Assembly (NCBI RefSeq): GCF_028548455.1
Contig: NZ_JAQQLF010000002.1
Span: forward strand, 124,001 to 188,000
DNA length: 64,000 nucleotides
Direction of reading: 5' to 3'
Source of the DNA: Vogesella aquatica
GTDB taxonomy: Bacteria; Pseudomonadota; Gammaproteobacteria; Burkholderiales; Chromobacteriaceae
Position 1 is the stretch's first letter; every line of letters starts with the position of its first letter. The notes under the pieces are model-generated. The model searched no databases and was not told the origin of the DNA. It saw nothing but the letters and a program-made list of their open reading frames with translations. The position numbers and the translations under genes are program-made. This document shows, one piece after another, positions 29,809 through 37,941 of the stretch.

Positions 29809-32800
29809 GGCGAGGTCCTTTCATGAGCTTGGCCGCGGAAGGCCATGTAATACAGCAGCGGGATGACCACCAGTGTCAGCAGGGTGGACACGAAAATGCC
29901 GAAGATCAGCGAGATGGCCAGCCCGTTGAAAATGGGGTCGTCCAGGATAAACAGCGCGCCTATCATGGCGGCCAGGCCGGTCAGGGCGATGGGCTGGGCG
30001 CGGGTGGCGGCCGAGCGCACCACCGCGTCGGCCAGCGCGCTGCCGGCGGCCACCTCCAGCCGGATGAAGTCCACCAGCAGGATGGAGTTGCGCACGATGA
30101 TGCCGGCCAGCGCGATCATGCCGATCATGCTGGTGGCGGTGAATGGCGCGCCCAGCAGCGCGTGGCCTGGCATCACGCCCACCAGCGTCAGCGGAATCGG
30201 CGCCATGATGATCAGCGGCATCAGGTAGGAGCCGAAGTGCGCCACCACCAGCAGGTAGATCAGTACCAGGCCCACGGCGTAGGCGGCACCCATGTCGCGG
30301 AAGGTTTCGTAGGTGATCTGCCATTCGCCGTCCCATTTGATGGCGTACTCGCGCTGCGCATCGGCCGGCTGGTGGATAAAGTACTCGCCCAGCGGTTGCT
30401 GGTTAGCAGTGTGGATGCCGGCCAGTTGGCCGCGCATGGCAAACATGCCGTACAGCGGGCTGTCTTCGCCGCCGGCCATGTCGCCGGTCACGTAGTCTAC
30501 CGCCATGCCATCCTTGCGCAGCTGCGGGCGCTCGGTGTCGGCCGGTACGGCGCTTACCAGCTCGGACAGCGGCATGACGCTGCCGTCGCCGGCGCGTACC
30601 GGCAGCGCCAGCAGCGCGTGGGTATCGGCTTGCAGTGCTTGCGGCAGGCGCAGCTGTACCGGTACCGCGTACTTGCTGAGGTCGCGCAGCCAGGTGGCGT
30701 TATCGCCGGCCAGCCCGGCGGCCAGCGTGCTGACAATGGCCGCTTGCGGCACACCGCGCTGCATGGCTTTTTCGCGGTCGATCAGCAGGATGCTGCGCGG
30801 GCCTTGCGGCTGCACGCTGCTGTCTACGTCCACTACGTGCGGGCTGCGTTTGAATACGGCTTCCAGCTGCTGCGCCACGCTGGCGCGGCCGGCAGCGGAC
30901 GGGCCGTAGACCTCGGCCACGATGGGTGCCATCACCGGCGGGCCGGGCGGCACTTCCACCAGCTTGATACGGGCGCCGTACAGGCGGGCGATCTGTTGCA
31001 GCGCCGGGCGGTAGCGCAGCGCCAGGCTGTGGCTGGATTCGTGGCGCTGGTGTTTGTCCTGCAGGTTGATCAGGATATCGCCGCTTTCAAAGCCGCTGCG
31101 CAGATAGTACTGGCGCACTAGGCCGTTGAAGTTGATCGGCGCGGCGGTGCCGGCGTAGGCCTGGTAGTTCACCACCTCGGGCTGCCAGCCCAGCCAGGTG
31201 CCCAGGCTTTGCATCACCGCCGCGGTGTCTTCCAGCGGGGCGCCTGCCGGCATGTCCACCACCAGCTGCAGCTCGGATTTGTTATCGAAAGGCAGCATTT
31301 TCAACACCACCAGCTTGGCCACCGGTAGCGCCAGCGATAGCGCCACCATGCCGGCTACGCCCAGCAGCAGCAGGCTGCGCGCGCGGCCACCGCGTTGTAC
31401 GTGCAAGAAGGGGGCGAACAGTTTTGCGGCCAACGGTTGCAGGCGGGCCGACAAACCATCGTGGTGCTGGTGTTGCCGTGGCAGCCAGCGCTGCGCCAGC
31501 CACGGTGTCAGCACAAAGGCGATGGCCAGCGAGATCAGCATGCCCATCGAGGCATTGATCGGGATCGGGCTCATGTACGGGCCCATCAGGCCGGACACAA
31601 AAGCCATGGGCAGCAGGGCGGCAATCACGGTGAGCGTGGCCAGGATGGTAGGGCCGCCTACCTCGTCCACCGCACGCGGAATCAGCGCTGTCAGCGGGGC
31701 TGATGGGTCCATCTGGCGGTGGCGGTGGATGTTTTCCACCACCACGATGGCGTCGTCCACCAGGATGCCAATGGAAAAGATCAGCGCAAACAGCGACACG
31801 CGGTTCAGCGTGAAGCCCCAGGCCCACGACGCAAACAGCGTGGCTGTCAGCGTAAGAATGACGGCCACGCCGACGATGGCCGCCTCGCGCCGGCCCAGCG
31901 CCAGCATCACCAGCGCCACCACGGCGGATGTGGCAAAAGCCAGCTTCTGGATCAGCTTCTGCGCCTTGTCGTTGGCGGTGGCACCGTAGTTGCGGGTGAG
32001 CGTGACCTCCACGTTATCCGGCAGCAGCGTGCCGTGCAGCTGGTCCACGCGCTGCGCCAGCGCGTTGGCGATATCGACCGCGTTCTGCCCCGGTTTCTTG
32101 GTGATGCTGAGGGTGACGGCGGGGGCGCTGCCCTTGGCGTCGCCGTACCACACGTAGTGGCTGGCTTGCTGTGCGCCGGCGCTGACCTCGGCCACGTCAC
32201 GCAGGTACACCGGCCGCCCGTTGCGTACAGCCACGATCAGGCTGGCCACTTGCTCGGCGTTTTGCAGGAACGGCCCGGCCTCTACGGTAATGGCCTGGCG
32301 GTTCACGGTTTGCCCCAGTGGCAGCGCCTGGTTGGCCGCAGCCAGCGCCTGGCGCAGGTCGTCTACGGTGAGGCCGGTGGCTTGCAGCTTTTGCGGCAGC
32401 AGGCTCACATTGATGGCCTGGCCGGGGCCGCCGATGGTGGCCACTTCGCGGGTGCCGGGCACGCGTTTGAGCTCGTTTTCCAGCGCGTGGGCGATGCGTT
32501 CCAGGTCCAGGCTGCCCAGGCTGTTGTCGCGCGCGTGCAGGGTAAAGGTGACGATGGGCACATCATCGATGCCCTTGGGCTTGATCAGCGGCTGGCCTAC
32601 GCCCAGGCCCGGCGGCAGCCAGTCGGCGTGGCTGTGGATGGTGTCGTACAGGCGTACCAGCGCGTCGATGCGCGGCACGCCTACCTTGAACTGCACGGTA
32701 AGGATGGCCATGCCCGGCCGGCTGACGGCGTACAGGTGATCCACGCCGTCGATCTGGCCCAGTACCTGTTCGGCCGGCTGCGCCACCAGGCTTTCCACGC

Positions 32801-32999
32801 TTTCCACGCTGGCACCGGGGAAGGGGATCAGCACATTGGCCATGGTGACGTTGATCTGCGGCTCTTCTTCGCGCGGCGTCACCAGTACGGCAAACAGGCC
32901 CAGTAGCAGCGCCAGCAGGGCGATTAACGGGGTAATGCGGGCGTGCTGGAAAAACGCGGCCAACCGGCCGGCCACGCCCAGCTTGTGCGGGCTATCCAT
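29805..32999 (-). CDS. RND efflux transporter permease
   Basis: 1064 residues, full length for a resistance-nodulation-division inner-membrane pump. The start ARITPLIALLALLLGLFAVLVTPREEEPQINVTMANVLIPFPGAS is typical, followed by two large periplasmic loops and twelve helices. The charged relay of helix 4 is in the region LFALIFSIGILVDDAIVVVENIHRH. It shares a one-base junction (32999) with the adaptor gene and overlaps the DUF2892 gene by four bases. No outer-membrane channel gene is in the operon. Substrate unknown; the sulfurtransferase neighbours hint at sulfur-stress export. Confidence 0.92.
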   Translation of the reverse strand: MDSPHKLGVAGRLAAFFQHARITPLIALLALLLGLFAVLVTPREEEPQINVTMANVLIPFPGASVESVESLVAQPAEQVLGQIDGVDHLYAVSRPGMAILTVQFKVGVPRIDALVRLYDTIHSHADWLPPGLGVGQPLIKPKGIDDVPIVTFTLHARDNSLGSLDLERIAHALENELKRVPGTREVATIGGPGQAINVSLLPQKLQATGLTVDDLRQALAAANQALPLGQTVNRQAITVEAGPFLQNAEQVASLIVAVRNGRPVYLRDVAEVSAGAQQASHYVWYGDAKGSAPAVTLSITKKPGQNAVDIANALAQRVDQLHGTLLPDNVEVTLTRNYGATANDKAQKLIQKLAFATSAVVALVMLALGRREAAIVGVAVILTLTATLFASWAWGFTLNRVSLFALIFSIGILVDDAIVVVENIHRHRQMDPSAPLTALIPRAVDEVGGPTILATLTVIAALLPMAFVSGLMGPYMSPIPINASMGMLISLAIAFVLTPWLAQRWLPRQHQHHDGLSARLQPLAAKLFAPFLHVQRGGRARSLLLLGVAGMVALSLALPVAKLVVLKMLPFDNKSELQLVVDMPAGAPLEDTAAVMQSLGTWLGWQPEVVNYQAYAGTAAPINFNGLVRQYYLRSGFESGDILINLQDKHQRHESSHSLALRYRPALQQIARLYGARIKLVEVPPGPPVMAPIVAEVYGPSAAGRASVAQQLEAVFKRSPHVVDVDSSVQPQGPRSILLIDREKAMQRGVPQAAIVSTLAAGLAGDNATWLRDLSKYAVPVQLRLPQALQADTHALLALPVRAGDGSVMPLSELVSAVPADTERPQLRKDGMAVDYVTGDMAGGEDSPLYGMFAMRGQLAGIHTANQQPLGEYFIHQPADAQREYAIKWDGEWQITYETFRDMGAAYAVGLVLIYLLVVAHFGSYLMPLIIMAPIPLTLVGVMPGHALLGAPFTATSMIGMIALAGIIVRNSILLVDFIRLEVAAGSALADAVVRSAATRAQPIALTGLAAMIGALFILDDPIFNGLAISLIFGIFVSTLLTLVVIPLLYYMAFRGQAHERTSP

Positions 33000-34015
33000 C
33001 AGCGTGCTCCTGGTGTGCGGGTCTGCGCGGCTGCCTGTTCGGCGTTGGCGGCGATGCGTTCACCGGCGCGCAGGCCGGCCAGCACCGGGAAGGTGCCGTT
33101 TTCGATACTGCCCAGCCGCACATAGCGCAGGCTGGGGCGGCCGCTGCCATCTACGGTATAAACGGCGTCAAACTCGCGCTGGCGGCTGACGGCGCCGGCA
33201 GGCACCCGCAGCTGGCTGTCGCTACCGCGCAGGGTAAAGCCGGCTTGTACCATTTCACCTACCGGCACGGCGCTGCCGGCTTGCAGGTTGACGCGCACGG
33301 TACGGGTCTGGCTATTGGCGTCGGTGGCCGGGAACCACTCGATGCGGCCAACCTTCAGCGCCTGGCCGCGCCAGTTGAGCGTGGGTGGGGTTTGCTGGTT
33401 AACGTTGGCATAAACGCTGGCCGGCAGCTGTACTTCCACGCGCAGCGCGCTGCCATCGTACAGCTCGACAATGGCCTGGCCCGGCATGGCCAGCGCGCCC
33501 AGGTCGCCGTTGACGCGTGCGATGGTGCCGGTAAACGGTGCATTCAGCTGGTACAGGCCAGCCTGGGCGCCCGCGGCGCGGGCTGCGGCGATCTGGGCGC
33601 GCGCCTGCGCTTCGGCAGTTTTGAGCTGCGCTTGCGCGCTATCCAGTGCCGAGGCGCTGATGAAGTTCTGCGCGGCCAGCTTTTGGGAGCGGGCAAACTC
33701 GCGGCGCGCTTGCTCCAGCTGCGCCTGTGCGGCGGCGATCTGCGCCTGGCTGGCGCTGGCCGACTGCTGTGCCGCCTCGCCGTCCACGCGCGCCAGTACG
33801 GCGCCGGCTTTTACCGTGTCGCCAGCGCGTGCGCTAAGCTGGGTAATGCGCCCGGATACCGGTACCGCCAGCTGCGCGCTGCGTTGCGCCTGTACCACGC
33901 CCTGGCTCTGGTAGCTGGCCTGCTGCTGCAGGTTGCCCAGTAACAAGGTAGGTAGAGGGCTAGCCAGGGCTGGGCTGGCGCTGAGGGCAATGATACTGAG
34001 TCGAAGCAGGTGCAC
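32999..34015 (-). CDS. Periplasmic adaptor (membrane-fusion) protein of the RND pump
   Basis: 338 residues if translation starts at GTG 34015, which has GGGAG six bases before it; the open frame continues upstream to 34105 without a signal-like start. The N-terminus MHLLRLSIIALSASPALAS is a signal peptide. A lipoyl-like half-motif (VVQAQRSAQLAVPVSGRITQLSARAGDTVKAGAVLARVD) surrounds an alpha-hairpin rich in Ala/Gln, followed by the beta-barrel domain. It links the pump to an outer-membrane channel. It is first in the operon, whose promoter region carries the dyad at 34062-34088. Confidence 0.9.
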   Translation of the reverse strand: MHLLRLSIIALSASPALASPLPTLLLGNLQQQASYQSQGVVQAQRSAQLAVPVSGRITQLSARAGDTVKAGAVLARVDGEAAQQSASASQAQIAAAQAQLEQARREFARSQKLAAQNFISASALDSAQAQLKTAEAQARAQIAAARAAGAQAGLYQLNAPFTGTIARVNGDLGALAMPGQAIVELYDGSALRVEVQLPASVYANVNQQTPPTLNWRGQALKVGRIEWFPATDANSQTRTVRVNLQAGSAVPVGEMVQAGFTLRGSDSQLRVPAGAVSRQREFDAVYTVDGSGRPSLRYVRLGSIENGTFPVLAGLRAGERIAANAEQAAAQTRTPGAR

Positions 34016-34061
34016 GGTGAGCTCCCGGGGGAATTGGCTACTACAAACATAATATAAAAAT

Positions 34062-34088
34062 TGATAATGTACAACCTCGGCATTATCA
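34062..34088. promoter_or_regulatory. Perfect dyad between the RND operon and a divergent rhodanese gene
   Basis: TGATAATG (34062-34069) and CATTATCA (34081-34088) are exact inverted repeats with an 11-base spacer, in an AT-rich divergent promoter. On the minus strand TTGTAC and TATGTT, 17 bases apart, could be the -35/-10 of the pump operon, so the dyad would cover the promoter. The size and AT content fit an ArsR-family repressor; sulfide-responsive ArsR proteins control similar rhodanese gene sets. The regulator gene is not in this window. Confidence 0.5.
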
Positions 34089-34137
34089 TGGTTTGACGAT
34101 GGCACTTGGCCGATCGCTATTTCATACGGGAGAGATC

Positions 34138-34527
34138 ATGCTGAAACGTAACGCACACGAGCTGGTGGCTGCTGCCAAGGCAGAAATCAAGGAATGCACG
34201 CTGGAAGAGGCCAAGGCGCTGGTGGCCACCGGCAGCGTATTGCTGCTGGATGTGCGAGAGCCGGAGGAATACCACGCCGGCCATCTGGCCAGCGCGGTCA
34301 ATGTACCGCGCGGCTTGCTGGAGTTCCGCTTGTCTGGTGATGCTACGCTGGGCGATACCTCGCGCGCCATCTTGTTGTACTGCAAAACCAGTGGCCGTGC
34401 GGCGCTGGCTGCCAAAGTGATGCAAGAGATGGGCTTTGGACAGGTGGTATCGATGGCGGGTGGTTTTGACGCCTGGGTGGCCGCCGGGCTGCCGATAGAA
34501 AAGCCGCAAGCACTGGGCTTCGATTAG
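34138..34527 (+). CDS. Rhodanese-like sulfurtransferase
   Basis: 129 residues from ATG 34138, with GGGAGAG upstream; the ATG at 34093 has no ribosome site. A 20-residue N-terminal helix precedes the rhodanese domain: LLLDVREPEEYHAGHLASAVNVPRG and active-site loop YCKTSGRA (Cys82). It is divergent from the RND/DUF2892/rhodanese operon and probably shares its operator. The two rhodaneses in this locus differ in N-terminal extension and loop sequence and are not recent duplicates. Confidence 0.9.
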   Translation: MLKRNAHELVAAAKAEIKECTLEEAKALVATGSVLLLDVREPEEYHAGHLASAVNVPRGLLEFRLSGDATLGDTSRAILLYCKTSGRAALAAKVMQEMGFGQVVSMAGGFDAWVAAGLPIEKPQALGFD

Positions 34528-34542
34528 GCCAGTGGATAAAGC

Positions 34543-34570
34543 AAAAAGGTTGGCCGCGGCCAACCTTTTT
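34543..34570. terminator. Bidirectional terminator made of two back-to-back GGTTGGCCGC motifs
   Basis: A perfect 28-base palindrome: AAAAAGGTTGGCCG followed directly by its reverse complement, then more T. The motif copies (34548-34557 and 34556-34565) overlap by two bases. It sits between convergent genes and can end transcription from both. Neisseria DNA uptake sequences form terminators in the same way. Confidence 0.9.
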
Positions 34571-34587
34571 TATTGGGTAATGCGCGC

Positions 34588-35424
34588 CTAGTACAGGCCG
34601 AAGATGCCCATCAGGGTAAATACCAGCACAAAGCAGGTCACGCCGGTCAACACCAGGTTGGTCTGCTTCTCTTTGCTGAGCGAGTCTTCCAGCGAGCGCT
34701 CCTGGGTTTTGATGGCGTGCACCTGACGTTGCAGCTCGGCTTTTTCGCCATCCAGCCGTGCGATATTGTCCAGCAGGGCGCTGACAGGTACCTCGGTGAT
34801 TTTCTCGGTTTCCCAGCTGCTGATCAGGCGTGAAATCTTGTCCTTGAAGTAGCGGCCGGAGCGTTGTTCGCTATCCAGAAACTCTATGTCAAAGCCCTGT
34901 GCGGCCAGGCGGGCATTGCGCTTGATGCGCGCCTCTTCGCCTTCAGCCTCCGGGTTGGGCAGGGTGGTGGGCTGCACGCTGTATTCGGAATAGTGCGCTT
35001 TCAGCCACAAAATGGCCTGGGCATAAGCGTAGCTGGTCAGGCCCAGGCCGGTTAGCTCGGCGCTGAGGTTAAAGCCGGATTTGGGGCCAAACTGCACCGT
35101 CTGGCGCGGGTGATCTACCGAAACCTGCAGGCAGTTGCGCGTATTGAGCCACTCGCTGACTTCGCCCTGGTACGGCTTCCACTGCCCGCCTTGCAGCTGG
35201 GCATACGCGGCAAACTGGATGCGGAAAAAATCGGACTGCTGGGTTTTGCCAAAACTGCGCCGCACAAACACGTAAATCGGGCTGCCACCATCCATCAGCG
35301 CCAGCAGCTGTTCACCATGCGTGGTGGACAAACCAGCCAGAAACACCTCGTTCTCGACGGGCGGCAGCGGTGGCGGCTCTGGCGGGGGGGCTGCGACAGG
35401 TGTTTTGCTGGCTCTGGTGTTCAT
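34588..35424 (-). CDS. Conserved-looking hypothetical protein with coiled coil and C-terminal membrane anchor
   Basis: 278 residues; no family recognised. It begins with a proline-rich segment (PVAAPPPEPPPLPPVENE), then a globular part of about 130 residues, a coiled coil (about 215-255; LDGEKAELQRQVHAIKTQERSLEDSLSKEKQ), and a single C-terminal helix (LVLTGVTCFVLVFTLMGIFGLY). With no signal peptide, it is likely a tail-anchored inner-membrane protein with its bulk in the cytoplasm. It is monocistronic between two convergent or terminator-bounded units. Confidence 0.75.
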   Translation of the reverse strand: MNTRASKTPVAAPPPEPPPLPPVENEVFLAGLSTTHGEQLLALMDGGSPIYVFVRRSFGKTQQSDFFRIQFAAYAQLQGGQWKPYQGEVSEWLNTRNCLQVSVDHPRQTVQFGPKSGFNLSAELTGLGLTSYAYAQAILWLKAHYSEYSVQPTTLPNPEAEGEEARIKRNARLAAQGFDIEFLDSEQRSGRYFKDKISRLISSWETEKITEVPVSALLDNIARLDGEKAELQRQVHAIKTQERSLEDSLSKEKQTNLVLTGVTCFVLVFTLMGIFGLY

Positions 35425-35532
35425 GGTGGTGCAGGCATTAAGAAGTAGCAGATTTCAGCCTACACGATTTTACAGTAAATGGTTATAACTATAGACAGGG
35501 CGGCTATGGGTTTGTCATGAGTGATGTGGGGA

Positions 35533-35562
35533 AGCCACACCCCTGCTGGCAGGGGTGTGGCT
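35533..35562. repeat. Strong stem-loop downstream of rdgC
   Basis: AGCCACACCCCTGC pairs with GCAGGGGTGTGGCT around a minimal loop. It sits just after the rdgC stop. No T-run follows on the minus strand, so it may act as an RNA-stabilising hairpin rather than a terminator. Confidence 0.7.
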
Positions 35563-35569
35563 GGCGGGC

Positions 35570-36559
35570 TTAGGCCCAGGGAACGTCAATGCTGTCAGTG
35601 TTGCCGCTCTCGGGCTGGCTGGTCGCGGTGGTTGGGGCGGGTGTGCCCGAGCCTTGCTGGCTGGCCTCCAGGCCGCCCAGCGCGGCGACCAGGTCGTTTA
35701 CCAGGTCGCCCAGTTCTTCCGCCATCAGCAGGAAGGTGGCTTCAAACAGGCTGGCCAGGTCGTCGCCGGCCTGGCTGGCTTCTTCTTGCAGCACATCCAG
35801 AAACTGCAGGCGCTTGAGTTGCAGCTGGTCGGTCAGTACAAAGCGGATACGCTCGCGCCAGATCAGGCCCAGCCGTGTTACCTGCTTGCCGGTGGCAATG
35901 TGCTGGCGGATTTCATCGGCGGTGAGGTCGATGCGGGTGCAGCGCACCACGGCGCCGTTCTCGCTGCTGTCTTTCAGCTCGCACTCGGCATCCAGCTCAA
36001 AGCCAAAGCCTGCTTCGCCGGCGGCCAGCCAGTCGGTCATCAGCGCATGCGGCGATACGGCGGTGCGCGGCAGCGCAGCCGGGAACGGTGGCAGTGCCTC
36101 GCGCAGGGTAGAGACCAGGTTTTCTGCTTTGCTGGCGGTACCGCTGTCAACCATCAGCCAGCCACGCTGGCTATCGATATAGGCGGTGGTACGGCCGGAG
36201 CGGGTAAAGGCGCGTGGCAGCAGGTCGTCGGTGATCTGCTCTTTGAGCTGCAGTTTTTCCTTGCGGCCAACCTTGCGCAGCTCGGCAGCTTCGATCTCGG
36301 CCAGCTTGCTGTCCAGGTGGTCGCGGATCACGCCTGCCGGCAGGACCTTGTCTTCACGGCGCAGGGTCAGCATCTGGTAGCCACGGGCCTGGTGCAGCGG
36401 GCTATCCAGGTGGCTGGCGGGGGCTACCCAGCCTTCGCTGAACCAGTCCAGGCCACTACAGCGCTGGAAAGGGCGTTTGGCCAGCTGATCGGCCAGCTTG
36501 TCGCTGTCGATAAGGAAATTCTCGTCCAGCCGAAAGAAAGACAGTTGCTTAAACCACAT
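35570..36559 (-). CDS. rdgC: Recombination-associated protein RdgC
   Basis: 329 residues from the ATG at 36559 (MWFKQLSFFRL), the conserved start; an ORF from 36607 adds an unrelated stretch. RdgC is a ring-shaped nucleoid DNA-binding protein that restrains RecA, and in Neisseria it is needed for efficient pilin antigenic variation. Hallmarks: RPFQRCSGLDWFSEGWVAP, QMLTLRREDKVLPAGVIRDHL, GRTTAYIDSQRGWLMVDSGT. It contains a GGTTGGCCGC copy encoding KVGRK (36263). Length is slightly above the E. coli protein. Confidence 0.96.
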   Translation of the reverse strand: MWFKQLSFFRLDENFLIDSDKLADQLAKRPFQRCSGLDWFSEGWVAPASHLDSPLHQARGYQMLTLRREDKVLPAGVIRDHLDSKLAEIEAAELRKVGRKEKLQLKEQITDDLLPRAFTRSGRTTAYIDSQRGWLMVDSGTASKAENLVSTLREALPPFPAALPRTAVSPHALMTDWLAAGEAGFGFELDAECELKDSSENGAVVRCTRIDLTADEIRQHIATGKQVTRLGLIWRERIRFVLTDQLQLKRLQFLDVLQEEASQAGDDLASLFEATFLLMAEELGDLVNDLVAALGGLEASQQGSGTPAPTTATSQPESGNTDSIDVPWA

Positions 36560-36649
36560 AATTGATAGATAATCTTCGTCCTCTGAGATCGGCAGATTGT
36601 AACGCAAAACAGCGGCAAACTGTCAGTTTCAGGATAAATGAATGGGTCG

Positions 36650-36726
36650 CGGGGTGTAGCTTAGCCTGGTAGAGCGCTACGTTCGGGACGTAGAGGCCGG
36701 AGGTTCGAATCCTCTCACCCCGACCA
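36650..36726 (+). tRNA. tRNA-Pro (anticodon CGG), copy 1
   Basis: 77 bases ending in encoded CCA. The acceptor stem CGGGGTG pairs with CACCCCG; the anticodon arm is CTACG-TTCGGGA-CGTAG with anticodon CGG, reading CCG; the T arm is GGAGG-TTCGAAT-CCTCT, with a G-T wobble. Cloverleaf complete. Confidence 0.97.
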
Positions 36727-36755
36727 GCATTTAGCCTGATAGATCCGTCCTTATT

Positions 36756-36832
36756 CGGGGTGTAGCTTAGCCTGGTAGAGCGCTACGTTCGGGACGTAGA
36801 GGCCGGAGGTTCGAATCCTCTCACCCCGACCA
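36756..36832 (+). tRNA. tRNA-Pro (anticodon CGG), copy 2
   Basis: Identical over all 77 bases to the copy 29 bases upstream. The two form one transcription unit ended by the hairpin at 36841. Confidence 0.97.
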
Positions 36833-36839
36833 TATTTCA

Positions 36840-36867
36840 AAAGCCTGCTGAAAAGCAGGCTTTTTTC
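36840..36867. terminator. Terminator of the tRNA-Pro pair
   Basis: Stem AAGCCTGCT / AGCAGGCTT with loop GAAA and a T6 tail. On the other strand the A-run before the stem becomes a short T-tail, so it can also end the convergent gene, whose stop codon abuts it. Confidence 0.9.
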
Positions 36868-37645
36868 ATGGTTGCTGCGGTGGCATGGCAAATTCTTGCA
36901 GCTGGTATTCGGTTGTTATCTGGTGGTAGCGCCCGTTCTGGTGCAGCTTCCATAGCCCGCGGTTGAAAGCGTCACGCCAGAACGACTGCATGGCACTGGG
37001 GGCAAACCCGACAGAGACCACCTCTTTGGCCAGTACCAGTTCTCCCCAGGCCAGTTGTGGCCTGCTTGGTAGCTTGCCGGAGCGTATCAGGGTATCGCCT
37101 ACTGCCTTTTCTGTCATGGCGAACTGTACGCGCCGCTGCTGGAGTTTGCGCAGATTGGTTTCATCGTCGCGCGTATCGTCCTGATTCAGCTTGAGCTTGA
37201 TTATGCTTTCCGGGTAGTGGTAGCCGGCTACGGTTCCGGCCAGCCTGCTGGTCAGCCAGCCCGCTGCTAGTGGTAGCGGTGCTTTGCCTTGTACGATATA
37301 GGCACCGATCAGGCTCTGGAATACCGGATTGCCTGGCTGGAGCTGCATGCTTTTCTGGTCGCTTCGCCATAAACCGATGACGCCATCAAAGCGGCCATAC
37401 TGGTTGAGTGCCACGACGCGTTGCCATGGCATGACTATCACATTCACCGGAATGTCTTCCTGGGCAAACGCTTCCCTTACGATAGATACCAAGGCGCCGC
37501 CATCGGGGCGCTGGCGTTGGCAAAACGGCGGGTATTCCAAGGTGGCGAGTGTGATGGCTGGCTGGGCTGTCGTGGCGGCAGCCCGGGCGAAAGGGGTGAT
37601 GCTGGCGGATAGGGCAAGTGCCAGAAAGAGAAGCGCGGTGTTCAT
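36866..37645 (-). CDS. Periplasmic substrate-binding protein, type 3 solute-binding family
   Basis: 259 residues from ATG 37645 (MNTALLFLALALSASITPFARA), which gives a clean signal peptide; the open frame runs upstream to 37765 without a better start. The mature part begins with a short strand (ITLATLEYPPFC) and continues VSIVREAFAQEDIPVNVIVMPWQRVVALNQYGRFDGVIGLWRS, the usual pattern of polar amino-acid-type binding proteins. No ABC permease is next to it; such orphan proteins are often found singly in Chromobacteriaceae and Pseudomonas. The stop abuts the tRNA terminator. Ligand unknown. Confidence 0.8.
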   Translation of the reverse strand: MNTALLFLALALSASITPFARAAATTAQPAITLATLEYPPFCQRQRPDGGALVSIVREAFAQEDIPVNVIVMPWQRVVALNQYGRFDGVIGLWRSDQKSMQLQPGNPVFQSLIGAYIVQGKAPLPLAAGWLTSRLAGTVAGYHYPESIIKLKLNQDDTRDDETNLRKLQQRRVQFAMTEKAVGDTLIRSGKLPSRPQLAWGELVLAKEVVSVGFAPSAMQSFWRDAFNRGLWKLHQNGRYHQITTEYQLQEFAMPPQQP

Positions 37646-37877
37646 GGCTGGCTTGCTTGGCGATGGGCAGCTTGTCTGGGTGAGCTGGGGCAGCATAAAT
37701 GGGGTACGTGGGTGGTGTCGGGTTTTGCCGGATTGTGCGCTTGGCTGAAAATCTGGATAAAACAACTATTTCTTGTTGCAGATATTTCAATAAGTTTGAA
37801 TGTTGGCATTTTGACACGTAGTGCCAATTGCATAAAAACTGCTATGTAATTGCTGGTGCTCCGGCCGGGCTCGGCGC

Positions 37878-37913
37878 AAAAAGAAAGCCCCTCTCGCACA
37901 CGGCGTAGAGGGG
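37878..37913 (-). terminator. Terminator of gltX
   Basis: Read on the minus strand: ACCCCTCT...AGAGGGGCT stem followed by TTCTTTTT. Confidence 0.8.
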
Positions 37914-37941
37914 TTTGTCGCAAGCGGGTAGCAGCTATGGC

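Noticed and set aside
36650-36832. tRNA-Pro pair as an integration site for a genomic island
   Set aside because: No integrase, no direct repeat of the tRNA 3' end further on, and the flanking genes (rdgC, binding protein, gltX) are ordinary. The second copy is a whole tRNA, not an attachment fragment.
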